Below are positions 1-11,540 of a stretch of 64,000 bases of DNA, one piece after another (the first letter of the stretch is position 1; each line of letters opens with the position of its first letter). Below the pieces are notes generated by a model. That model searched no databases. It worked only from the letters and a program-made list of their open reading frames with translations, and was not told where the DNA came from. A program made the translations under genes and the position numbers. Source of the DNA: Acanthaster planci. Lineage: Eukaryota; Echinodermata; Asteroidea; Valvatida; Acanthasteridae. Location of the stretch: NCBI RefSeq assembly GCF_001949145.1, contig NW_019091404.1, forward strand, positions 343,047-407,046. The letters run 5' to 3'.

Positions 1-159
1 ACAGGCCTAGTTCAGATGCATATTGTGAAGCGTACAATCGAACAAAATACATGTACATGCTTTCATGTTCAAAGATATAACTGTTGGGCTGTTATTTCAG
101 AGATGCAATGATTTGTCGATTCAGGAAAGAGACTCTTTCCCCGTTGTTTTATATCATGC

Positions 160-417
160 TACGGAAGCGTATAAGGGCCACTTGCAAAAAAGTTTTTCGG
201 GATACTATCTCGCCGCGGCGACTTACTGTCTCGCCGCAGCGAGTTAGCTAAAACTAGCTCATCTCGCTGCATATTAAGACTCAGTCTGGATACCACACCA
301 ATGAGTCTGATTACTCTTCCAATTAAGGGTCCCGTATCACCCAATGTCCATGTGATCAACACTCCCCAGATTATCTCGAGAAATGTTTTTTGCAAGTGGC
401 CCTTATAAGCTTCCGTA
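160..417. mobile_element. MITE with TACGGAAGC ends
   Basis: The two ends are near-perfect inverted copies of about 36 bases. The left end starts TACGGAAGCGTATAAGGGCC and runs on through CACTTGC and an A-run; the right end is its reverse complement. The interior has no plausible gene but carries short palindromes (CTCGCCGC-type) near 208-245. An element with the same terminal word lies at 8893-9097, and a half-element ends at 46355. The size of 258 bases and the absence of coding capacity fit a non-autonomous DNA transposon. The superfamily was not identified. Confidence 0.75.
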
Positions 418-3097
418 TAAGGGCTAAGTGAAATACAAGACGGAAACGAACTTTGAGCAAACTGTACATTTGCCGTGCGTAAAGGTCAGCTGAGTATGGA
501 GTGAGAACGATGCTGACCAGCATCAAGAAAGTTAACGTTCTATTTGTAATAGGTTAATATTTCAGAAGAACTTCAAACTTCATGAATATCTACGTGCTTT
601 TGTCATGAATGGAAATAAATGGAAATTACACAGTTTATGATAAAAGGGTTAGTAAGTGAAAGTTTCTGCTTCTGCTCAGTATCTATTTTTTTTGTTCAAG
701 CTGACTTCCTGCTTTCATTCTGGCGTCATCTGGAGGTCAAATGTTCGCATGTCCTGTACACAGTGATACCTGATAGTTAGATCAAACACGAAATTGTCGA
801 ATTATTTCCCCCTTTGTAGTTGTCTAGCACCCAAGCTTTTTTGTAACCGTGACATATTGCATGACTCAGAATTACAAGGCTCTTGTGGGGGCGTGGTTCT
901 TTAATGGGCGCAGCTAAACGTCGCGATGGGAGTTATAGAGGACAACTTAGTACTATTGGGATTGTGACGTAGGGCTCTTCGGCATTCGATCGCACAGCAA
1001 CTCGCTTTTACTTGCTATTGACTCAAGATTGCATTTTTGCTCTTGCGAACACGTACAAAGATTCATGCGGATTACGGGCGAACAGCATTAAGGACGCTGC
1101 GGCGTGTAAGATTCCCTCCCTAAAGAAAAATAAAGGTTATTTTATTTTAAGGACTGCAAAAAAAACCCAAAAAACAAAACAAAAACAAAAACAAAGACCC
1201 CAGCCTGACTACGAGTAGAGCTATAGTCCAACGTAAATGCATGCTATGTCTATGTATGGAGTTGCCCGTATATTTATCATGTATAATCTACATGCACATG
1301 GTATACGCCTTTAAGATCCTTTCAATGTTTACGTTGTTGCATAGCAACTGAGAGGGTCCCCTCACCCTTCACGTTGACGTGGCCTTGCGCCTCTATTGGA
1401 ATTAGCTCCATTTAATTTTTATCATGACAACATAAGATTTAGCCGGAATACCTTCCACCGACTTCATTATCTGTTTTAAAACGCTTGGATTCATTTTAGC
1501 TGCTGCTACATCTAAAACAGTAGTAACAATAGAAATTACAATGACATTTTCCGCTTTTCCTTTGAACCACAAATTATTATTTTTCTCTGCCTTACTCGTG
1601 GGACGAATGACAGGAAGACTGGCTTGGTTCTTTTACAAGCACGCATCTTCCTAAAATATAGACCTCGATCGACGTACAAGCCACTTTTGCATCTCAACTC
1701 AACAAGGAAATGAAACATGATTTTTTTCAGCTATATCAGTCATTTAATTTTGCTTTCGAATTCTCTACAAACATTATTTTAAACAGGGTTTAACTTCCTT
1801 TATGGATCCAATCGTTATTAGTCACGGACTGCACGCACCCTGTAAGAGCCAGCCCAATACTGTTGTCATTTCCTGCACATGTATATGTCAGGCCCTAAAT
1901 CAATTGAGAGACATGGCTTTTGCTTTTGAGTTTTTATTTTTCATCTCCTGTTTCGTTTTAAGGCACATCCCATGTAATATAAACAGTGACACGTGATTTC
2001 GCAATCGAACATCGTTGTTTATGGATAATGTAAATAGGACAATAGTAACTGTTGCAATATTTCCTTGTTTTTGTTCTCGGATCGCCTGAAAATAAATGTC
2101 ATGTGTCTTTTGAACAACCAAAGCTTTCCTTTTGCATGAATAACCAATTGTAGGGGACACCTTCGATTAAAATAGACAAACCACCAAAATGGAAAGTCCT
2201 GACAAGTTTGTCAGTGACAGAATTTTTACATTTTGCAAATTCAACTGGCTACTGCTTCTTACAACAGTTTTCGTGCTGATTATAAGAAACTGCACGATAT
2301 CAAGACAGCCGCATGCACTTCATCAGCAACGGGTCTCTCACGTGGTAACATGGTGAGTTTTTGAGCAATGGAGAATCCATCAACGAGTCTGCAACTTCGG
2401 CATCTCTTCCAACCTAATCATTCAAAGGAATTAAAAGCCAACAGATGGTGGATCTCACAAATCCTTCTAAACCAGCGCACTACATCTCCTCGTGATAAGC
2501 CTCGATGGCTAATGACAGACCTAAACAGATAACTATAGCTATGGGAAAGTTTATGTCTACAGTATTATTTGGTGATCGGACTTCTACTGTTATGTGGTAG
2601 TCAGACTTTGCCAGGCTCGGGTCAGGGGCGTAGAGGTCACTCTTTGTGCGGCGGTGCGGCCCAGTGGCATTTCCACGATAGGTATTTTTCCCTAAAAACA
2701 AAACCCAAACAAACATAAACCAAGACCCCTCCAAAAAAACCAAAGTATTTTGAAATTTTTTTTGCCTTTGAGAAAAGTTTTTGCTAGGCTCGAAACGTCG
2801 GGCCCGTCATATTCTGGGAAATAAATAAACAAACACAAAATCGCCATTTTGTTCCGTCAAAACAGACGGGCTGCCTCACCCTCCACTTTTGAATCTCAGG
2901 CTCCTCATCCTGAGCGATTGACGCAGATAGAGAGACATCTTCTGGTTTTTTCTCCTTATTTTGAAATCTGCCCACCTGGTAATCTTCCCAAAAAGTTCCA
3001 TGAAGATCTGGCCCAAAATGTGTTCGTCGCCAATCACATGAGGGCGCTATTGATAATGAGCAGCGTGGACTGTAATAAGATGTTACCGTTGGGGGGC
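418..3097. other. Intergenic, no gene recognised
   Basis: AT-rich spacer. The open frames here are short, start and stop at random, and show no recognisable domain or coherent exon series on either strand. A run of CAAAAAC-type simple sequence lies around 1158-1197. Confidence 0.6.
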
Positions 3098-3262
3098 CAG
3101 TTGCAGACTTGCCAACATGCCGTACTCCTACCTGAGGTCAGGCTTTGTCACTCAACAGATTAAATTTTTAGAAGTACTGAAGGCCCATTTAAATACCTGT
3201 TAGTCTATTATGTGGTAATGCCTGACCTCAGAAGGAGTAGAGCTAGGGCAGGTCCGCAGTTG
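3098..3262. repeat. Inverted repeat, MITE-like
   Basis: CAGTTGCAGACTTGCC at the left end is matched in inverted orientation by GGCAGGTCCGCAGTTG at the right end. Further in, TACTCCTACCTGAGGTCAGG pairs with CCTGACCTCAGAAGGAGTA. The arms span about 55 bases with mismatches and can fold into one hairpin. No coding capacity is seen. It is probably a small non-autonomous DNA transposon. Confidence 0.6.
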
Positions 3263-3636
3263 ACATTTGTTCATTATGAAACATAATTTTGAATCCTGTG
3301 GCAATGACTTGGGAAATTTTAATGTTATCGCTGTTACCGATGACTTCGCCACAAACAATTTGTGAACCTTTCCTAGGTCATTTTTAGAATTAATACATTG
3401 TTGGCGAAGTTATCATTATTTATGGAAATGTATAAAAACGAATGATGCATCTCTAATAATTTCACATTCTACACTGAGTGCTCCCGGCGTCATACAAAAC
3501 AGAAACCACAACAACCCAATTACAGCCAGCGTCGTAGTCTTAGTTCTTTCGCATTCCTCCTTCAGCCAAAATGGATTGATTCTAACAACAGCGGGCGCTA
3601 TATTTATTTGGGTTCCAAACTTTCTGAACACTGAGA

Positions 3637-4790
3637 CCATAGAGCTATATCTAAACTAGAGCAATGATCCATGTACAAAGTGATGCCTGTTGGGCGCATC
3701 CATGTTTGTGCACAAACTTATGGAAAGTTCAAAAGTTTGTACGGCTATTTGCTTATCTGCATCTGAGTTCTAAACAGTACGTCAACAAAGCCAATACGCA
3801 AACAACCTGAACGCACAATCAGTGTATAAGCGTTTTATTTTGCTCTGCGACAAAAACACATGAGTGCATTCCACCAAATCGTTGTATTTCTGCCCGCGAG
3901 CTCATTAATATTTTGTGATCCCACAAGGTTTTTACAATAAGACATGCATGCTACAAATAGATATATAAATATAAATCCCGAATTCGGGACTGATATTTTC
4001 CAGTTCGGGGTATTTCTTTCACAAAAAGCCCCAAATTGCGGGCCTATTTTGGATAGAGGTGGGCAGCTACATTCAGAGCTGAGGGCATAGTTTTATTACT
4101 ATTTTTTGGGTATCTTCGGGAAAAGGCGAATAAAAATGTTTTGGTGGCTAACCCTCATAAAATTGAACGAAAAGTAATCTTCTGGCCATAATCTTAAATT
4201 TCCGGTCTAAAATCGGAGGCCAACCTCTATCCGAGAGTCGACAGGTGGCGCTATTTCGGTCTGATTTTGCACTGTTTTCTATGGGCGCGTATTTGGTGTA
4301 GTGAAACCACAAACGCGTGCGCGTATACGCTGCACATGAATTTTGCTATGACGTATTTTAATTAATCAGATTTCATCGGTACATGATGCGCACGACAGCC
4401 GCTGCTCCAGAGCAGTCAACTTAGTTTAGTAGTGAATTATTCATCAAAAGACAGCCATCGAAAGAAATGCATACGAAATCGAACGACCTTGCTCAAATGA
4501 AATATAATTTCAAAATAATCAACTATGGGTGTGAATAAACAAGTGCCAATGCTCTGTACATGTGCGCCTTATTCAACGTACGCTGACATTCGCGTATGTT
4601 GTACTTAAGCGTTGCATTCAGAAATACTCGATGTTCATTCTATCTGAATTTGAATGATCCCGGGCACGCACATGGATTCAAAATGTCTGCGTCGAGGACG
4701 GCACATAGAGCTCTGTAAAACCGCATCAAATTAATTTTTTTCCGCGCGGAGAATGAGAAGTTAGCGCTCTGGTTTTTGTATACTCCATGG
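3637..4790 (+). mobile_element. Dispersed element, plus-orientation copy
   Basis: The sequence begins CCATAGAGCTATAT and ends in the approximate inverse, TTTTTGTATACTCCATGG, so it has imperfect terminal inverted repeats. Several hundred bases match the reverse complement of 13190-13919, including blocks around ACGACAGCCGCTGCTCCAGAGC and around CTCTGTACATGTGCGCCTTATTC. This copy is longer than its partner because it carries extra sequence near 3870-4290. No transposase frame is visible. It is interpreted as a non-autonomous DNA transposon. Confidence 0.6.
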
Positions 4791-5764
4791 CACAGACATT
4801 ATAAACACACAGACCACCAGTGTTGCGCGTATAACTGTGATTTTGAAAAGTATCCGGTTCGTAAGTGTGACGTCACTTTAGTTTAAACCACGCCCACTGC
4901 ACACATGCACTGCATACGGTTACATGCACTGATCGCCGTTTACATGGAACCATGGAACCGGAAGTTAACGCGCAACTTCAGCGGTTGTCCAATGAGAGCC
5001 TGCAAACCGTGGCGCGTCCGCCTTTGTGACGACGACACTTACGAACCGGATGGGCAGACAATGGGCAGAACGGTGGGTGACAGCGCGTTCAGTGGGCATT
5101 ACGCTAAACGCACTTACATTGCCTGTATTGTGCTCCCAAAATATTGCGTTTTTTGCTTTTCGACACTGCTATCTCTTCTTTTCAAATGTTGCAATCGCAG
5201 CCTTTTGAATCTACATTGGCCAGATTAAGTAAATTGAAGCTTTTTTTTTTTGAGAATCAATAACCGTCTTCATAAAATTTTGGGGCTTGAATTCTTCAAC
5301 TGTGCGTAAATTTCCTATTACCGAGGAGTGAATTCGCATATTTTGATTTTAGTCGGGCCACTTGCATTGTCATGGAATACTCCTGTAGTTTTGAATAGGA
5401 TCTAGTGGTCTATGCGTTAAATGTCTGTGTTTCTGAGGCCGTGTCCAAAACGGGCTTCCGGGGCTATGGCTAAGTCTGTTGGCTGCCCGTCCCCACATAA
5501 TTCAATGGAGTAAATACCAAGACCAAGCTCTATAGACAACAGCTTCGGATGAAGCCTGACTTCCCGTGAACTGAATCTGCTTGCCCTGACGAAGGAACAC
5601 AGTTACCAAAAGCTCAGCATTAGATACATATAAGAGCACTGACTGTATGTCGATATTTGTCAATTTCCTGTGATAGCAGTATCTTTGGAATAAATACAGG
5701 GAGGTCTTGGAACCCAAACTGCATTGCCAACATTTCTGGCCAACAGTTTCCACAGATAGGCCTA
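4791..5764. other. Intergenic, no gene recognised
   Basis: Frames up to about 107 codons occur here, but none has a recognisable domain, signal peptide or supporting splice pattern. No RNA gene was seen. Confidence 0.5.
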
Positions 5765-5937
5765 TACGGGCGATTCACAATAGTGCGCCACCAAGAGTTT
5801 GGAACACGTTGGCCAATCATAACGCGCGAAATTTGTCGACCCTTTCCAAACGCGCATTGGGTCGACAAATTTCGCGCAGTTGTGATTGGCCAATGCGTGG
5901 CAAACTCTTGGTGGCGCACTATTGTGAAACGGCCGTA
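5765..5937. mobile_element. Palindromic MITE, copy 1
   Basis: This 173-base sequence is almost a perfect palindrome. It starts TACGGGCGATTCACAATAG and ends with the inverse, CTATTGTGAAACGGCCGTA. Inner arms contain GCGCCACCAAGAGTTTG and its inverse, then the GGTCGACAAATTTCGCGC motif in both directions around the centre. A diverged copy lies at 42319-42478 inside an intron of the first M13 gene. It has no coding capacity, and the strong hairpin potential fits a folded-back non-autonomous DNA element. Confidence 0.75.
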
Positions 5938-6235
5938 TTGGAATAAATTTAATTCCTCAATAAAACGACGCGTCCCCGGTAGGGCGTGCGTGTAGTAAGG
6001 GCATTGCGCGCGCGCCACAAACCCTCGCCGGTGCGCGTAATTCAAACTGTGTGTGACGTGACGCCTGCCGTGTGTGTACGTGTTCTGTTCATCGATTGTG
6101 AGAATTCAAAACGAATACGCTGCGCTGCTGCACTCTAAAATACACCGCATAGGCCTAAATTCAGGACGAAGGCCCAGCGGGTGGGCCTATATATTTCAAA
6201 TTTTGCCCTGTCAAATTTTGGACAAAACTACCGGA

Positions 6236-9200
6236 ATGGAATTGCTTTGTTTGAAGACGGTGCTGTGCGTTGTTTTCTCAGGTAGGTTCACTTTTTTGTA
6301 CCTTAAATCTACTTATGGCCTACTGGCCAAATAGAACACGTTTAGGCCCAGACCTTCATGTGTGTCAGTTTCATCTACTGTAATAGACCTAATCTAACCC
6401 CTTAGATAAGAATTCGCCAATGAAAGTTCCATAGTAAAAGGACAAATTTTGAATTTTTATTCTCTCTCAAGTCTGCTGCGCGATAGGGCCTAGGGGCCTA
6501 TAGACAAAAGGTTTAGACTTGGCAATCTTTATCAAGTTTTGACAGATCTCTTTTATCACTAACGCTACAGTATTCACACCACCTCAAATGCCAGAATGCT
6601 ATAAGAACTTCACATTTCTCTGAACGTTCTACGAAATAGGCATAGCCTAATAAACCGTTTTGCAATTAAATTTGAATAAAATCTAGTAGACCTACGCTGA
6701 GTTTTTGCACATAAACACAGGCCTAGGTTTAGTCCTAACAATTTGAATTCCCCAGACTAGCCTAAATACAATGTTGTTATAGACCTATATACCTTGCTAT
6801 TCGGGACAAGCTTTTGCATAGCGACCATCACCTCTGGCATGGACTGGTTCCTTTGTGCCCGTCTTATCTATTGAGAACAGTGTATTGGTGGAAGCGTCTC
6901 TTACATGACCAAGCAAACCTTGCCCCAAATCACGAAGTAGGCAACAGTGTATTCAGCATGGAGAATTCAAATTGTTATGTTCATGTAAACCAAAGAACTC
7001 CATGTATCAGATTTTATTCAAATTTAACTCGCAAAAGGCTTAGGCCTCTTACAGGCCTAAAGGGGGGGGGGGAAAGCAGACATTGTATTGCCTATTAGTA
7101 CATTTCACATACAGATATGTGAAAAATCCACTGAAGCTAACATGCGGAGATGTCCTAAAATGACAGGCGGCAACATCCGAGTCTTAAATCAGGCAGACCT
7201 CTAAAATAAAATCCACCTTGCTCCATCTTTACTGTGTGGACCGTTCTTTGACTATGACTTTTGCCATGATTAACGTCTACAAAAACAAACCTTTCATATG
7301 ACTCTTTTTTTTCTATCCTCAACAGTTTCAATATTCATAGCGCTGACTCCGGTCGGTAAGTGAATAGGCCTACAGTGATGCCCAACAAAATCTTTGGGTT
7401 GTCATGTCAAGGGTACACATTCCAAATTTATTTTGGAATTTCAAAAAGGAAAACCACCACAAACTTGAAAATGTGAATTTGGATCAGAAAAGAGACTAGA
7501 CTGAAAATCAGTTCCTCTCGGTTAATTAATCACAATTACTCTAAATCCTTAATTGAATCATCAATTATCAGATTAATTACAAGTTACTTCCGGTTCTTGT
7601 TCAAATCTTTAATCATTTTGGAAGGATGTAGTACGATTCAAGAAGGGAAATGTCAATGTCACTAAGTCTATTGCCTCCAATCTTTGATTTATGGTAACAA
7701 CTTTAACGTCTGTTCGGTGAAGATCATCAAATAATCACTTCTCATTTCCTTTCTCTTCACAGTGTTAGCATCGACAAACGGTACGTACTCTTATAGCTGG
7801 GATTTTTCACGGATGCCAAATTTATGTTTAGTACGAAAACAGTGCAATCTCCGTTTCGTGTTTCGAGTTGGGAATGTGGAATTTTAGTTTGATGTTTGTG
7901 ATATTTTGTTATGAAGGTTAAATTGTTTCGTTTTGGTCGCTGATTTCGGAGATGAAATAGTTGTAAAGTTGCATTTTAATCTTAGTTTTGTGGCTTTCTC
8001 TCTTTTCCGACAGCACCAACGTCTGGTAAGTAGCCTTTCAGCTTGTAATGATATGTTCAAGAATCAATTTAGTTGTTTCGAAATTTCGATGATTCTCAAG
8101 TCCTAGTATACAATAAGTTTGGCCTGCCCTTCATCTTGTTTACATCTTACTTACAAAACATGTTTGCTGTAATACCCAGTATCTAGGAGTCATGGCATTT
8201 GCTCTGCATACCTATAATGCTTTCACCTAATGAAGTGAAAAAGTGAAGTAGTTTTTCATTTGCTAGTATCAAACATTTATGTTTCAAAACCTTTTTTTAC
8301 TGACGTCTGTTTTGTAGGGAAGTCATGTATCAATTCAGTATTATTTAAATTCAGAAACAGATTTGGGAATCGAAAAGAATTGTACTAAAGAAATCTCTAT
8401 CCATAGAATATGATTTCGTGCTACTTAAGGCATGCACTTTAACCCTCAAGCAACCTTTGACAATCTTAATGATTAATTTCAGCTCCAGGCGGTGGCGACG
8501 AGGAAGAGGTAATCATCGGTGTGGGCAACATCGACGTCCGCTGCTACACCTGCGACAACGTGCAAGATAATGACGAGTGCAACGGCGTGCACGTTAGTAT
8601 TTCGGCACGGTTTGAGCACCGCCCAATGTCTTAATTTGACCAATCACAGCTGGCACATGCTGCAAGGCAAAGCTGCCCACGTGCCCAGAGGGCGGGGCTG
8701 ACTTGGATCGGTTTGTTTTTAATGCATTCACTAAACACCGAGTGCACAGACTTTTTTGGGTATTGAGCCACTAGAATACGGGTGTTACGCCTTGAGCCCA
8801 GTGTCCAAAAGTAAGAAAGAACACCAATAACATAAAAAATGTGTCAGTCGAAAAAAAAAAGAAAAAAAGGAAAAAAAGTAAAATAATGATTCTACGGAAG
8901 CGTTTTGCTGCCTACGACTCATTATCTGATTTAAACAACATAGTTATCTCGTTTAAACGACTTAGTATCTTGTTTAAACGACAGAGCTATTTCGTCTAGG
9001 CCTAAATGGCATACATGTAGACATCTCGTTTTAATTAAACAAGATAACTATGTCGTTTAAACGAGATAAAATAATTTGGCAGCAATATGCTTCCGTACAT
9101 TTCGTAAAGGTCACTGATGCCTCACTGCGATAAATCACTGAAGGTCAACTCCAGGTTATCCGCTTAGGGCAAACAAGAGAGGGCGTACTTGTACATTTTA

Positions 9201-10218
9201 ACAACGGTTCTTGTGCGGATCAGAATACTTTTATTTAGTTACTTAAACTTTTGTTCTTACCGTCTTGTTATCCTTTCTTTTTTTCAGCTGGGAGAAAACG
9301 GGACATTGACCAAGTGTACCTACGAGCGATCCAACTGTTTTAGCCTGATCAAGATGAACGCCGCCGGGGACGGCTACACGGCTCAGAAGGGCTGCATGGA
9401 ATTCGTAAGTAATTTGACCGACAGGTTCGCTGGAGCTGACTGTTCAACCTGCCTCCCATCGTTGTGCATGTTGTTGATCCGAAAACACACACGTTAATTT
9501 AATGTCTCTTCTAATCCTATGGCAGCGGCGGTGCAACTTTTGTGCATTATTAAAACAGGATGAAGTTTTCCCACCTCTTTCAAAGTTTTCCTATACCAGG
9601 AAATGTGCGTGTATGACGGTGCTGGGTTTTGAGCTATATTTCTCATTGAGGTCCTTATTTTGTCACTGGTGTCACAAAATGTTTGTGTGTTATAAGAGGG
9701 TTCGGGAGACAAAATTCACAGTTTTTAAACATGCATTTGGAGTAGAGTACCCACGTCTATAGCTCTTTCCTTTGCGCTTTGACGAATGCTTTGTGCACAT
9801 TTCACTGTACGATGTTATTGACAGAGCTCTGTAAATGTCTACTTCTGATTCCTGACGTCAACAGGACGAATGCTACGACAGGTTCTACGAATTGGTGTCG
9901 GACCCCATCAAGGGGGCCGATTGTATGCGGTTCGGTATCCTGGGCCACGACCCGCTGCCGGCCGACATCGAGTGCTTCTACTGCTGCTTCTCCGCCGAGG
10001 GTCAGTCCCAGGACTCCTGCAACCAGGCCATGGGGGTCAGCTTCCTGGCCCTGCCCGAGCCCAACAACTGGGACCCGGCCGTGGACAAGTGGGAGGGACA
10101 CGAGCCAGGGGTGAGCACGGCGCCGCCCGAGGTCACCAGCGGCGGCGACCCGGTGGCCCGTCCTCTGGCGGCTGTGGTCGGCCTCCACCTGCTGCTGTTC
10201 TCCGCTCTTCTCGCCTAG
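6236..10218 (+). CDS. Ly6/uPAR-like GPI-anchored protein
   Basis: Seven coding exons give 228 residues: 6236-6281, 7326-7355, 7763-7780, 8014-8025, 8483-8592, 9288-9404 and 9865-10218. Every junction is GT-AG and keeps frame. Residues 1-28 form a hydrophobic signal peptide. A Ser/Thr/Pro/Gly linker made of tiny exons follows, then an acidic DEEE stretch. The cysteine-rich domain runs from about 54 to 165. It opens RCYTC (C56, C59), has KGC at 106-108, and closes with CC...SCN (C151, C152, C163, N164), the Ly6/uPAR three-finger signature with a longer final loop. N76-G-T is a glycosylation site. The last 19 residues are hydrophobic without a charged tail, as expected for a GPI signal, so the product probably sits on the outer cell surface. 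Twelve cysteines is more than a simple Ly6 fold, so the disulphide pattern may be non-standard. The ligand is unknown. The domain call is strong; the start is supported by the signal peptide. Confidence 0.85.
8893..9097. mobile_element. MITE with TACGGAAGC ends, in intron
   Basis: It lies in the intron between exons 5 and 6 of the Ly6-like gene. The left end, TACGGAAGCGTTTTGCTGCC, is inverted at the right end as GGCAGCAATATGCTTCCGTA. The interior has repeated palindromes built on CTCGTTTAAACGA. It shares its terminal word with 160-417 and with the half-element ending at 46355, but the interiors differ, which suggests one end-recognition system with several interiors. Confidence 0.75.
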
Positions 10219-10496
10219 TGCGCGCGAATGGATGCTCCTTCACGCCCAGAACTCAAGAGCCTCACATTACCCATCGGAATGATTTCGGAAACAAAAAGGT
10301 TGAAATTAATTTCCGTTGTGTCAGTAGCCTAACATTGACATTACTGAGCTCAAAATGAATGTGGATGAAAAATGGAAAGTCACACAATGGTTGGCCCGAT
10401 TGCACAAGGAAACTGGCGAGCCATTCCTTTGCGGTTTGCCAGTGCTGTTCAAGACTTAGCTGCCAGAAACCCAAGACCAATTTAGCATGACAACAA

Positions 10497-10502
10497 AATA
10501 AA
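10497..10502 (+). terminator. Candidate poly(A) signal of the Ly6-like gene
   Basis: AATAAA lies 279 bases after the stop codon of the Ly6-like gene. A second AATAAA is about 30 bases further on, near 10533. These are the first canonical hexamers downstream, so the 3' UTR probably ends near 10520-10560. Confidence 0.5.
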
Positions 10503-10559
10503 GTGGTAAATTTGTCATTTTATTCCATCCTAGCAATAAACAGTTTTTTCCGATAATAT

Positions 10560-11540
10560 TTCAAGATACGAGTGACATCTCAGTGTTTATACGTGAAGAT
10601 TATTCTGTATAATCATTAATATATGCTATTTTTATGATTCCAAGGTGAATGATATCCAAAATTTGAAGATCTAAAATTGAACAAATTTGCACAAATGACT
10701 TTGAAAAGAGAAAAGTAACCAAAATAAAAAACAATGAAATTTTATTTACACCTTCAATTTAAACCGTATTCCACGCTTGTGCATTTCATGCAATTTCTTT
10801 CATACTATGTTTTGCTGTTTTAAAACTTGACCTCCGGGAGCCCCCCCGTACGTCTTCTACCCATGCGCACAAACATTACACTCCTGACAACTGACCTCAT
10901 ATGACGCTTTCGGAAATATAAAGCCGATTTTATTGACGGTCCAGGTTGGACGACAGAAATAAACGGTTTGAGCGGTCCCAGCAGAGACAAAAGGTGTAAC
11001 CAACTGACTTTGTTTTGTGAGTGCTTGTTTTTCTGTTGAATCTCGACGCACTTTATGACGCAGAGAAAAAACCTAGGAAACTTGCTGGTAAAATGCTTTA
11101 GTCGTATCTTCGGTCATTTCTTGGTCGTGTCTTCCATTTCGGCAGTAAGGTTGATTCAATTTTTTTTCTAAACGCGCCTGGCAGTTGGTATATGTGACGC
11201 CCTCATTACATATACAGTCCTCTTGAAGGAAAAACATAAGCCACCGAATAACCGTTTAATGAATTAAAAATGTTCTTTCATATTACAAATACTGAAGAAA
11301 ACTGATATATGACTCGGGTAAAGGTATAAAATTAACAAGTAATGTAGCTGTTACTTTAAAATGTAGCTAGCTGTTTGAATGTGTCGCCTTCCCCAAAGGC
11401 AAACTCGTAGTTATAGGCTTGCTTTCCTTGGCACAGCAAAATTTTAAGATGCATGCACATACTGTTAGGAACCAACTTAACTTCATCGCACGTGTAGTTT
11501 CCTCGTTCGAGGACGCTGGGATGGCTTAACTTCAGAGAGG
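10560..11540. other. Convergent spacer, no gene recognised
   Basis: This AT-rich stretch separates the 3' ends of the plus-strand Ly6-like gene and the minus-strand Kazal gene. It should contain the 3' UTR of the minus-strand gene; on that strand an AATAAA lies near 10927-10932. No coding exon was found. Confidence 0.5.
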
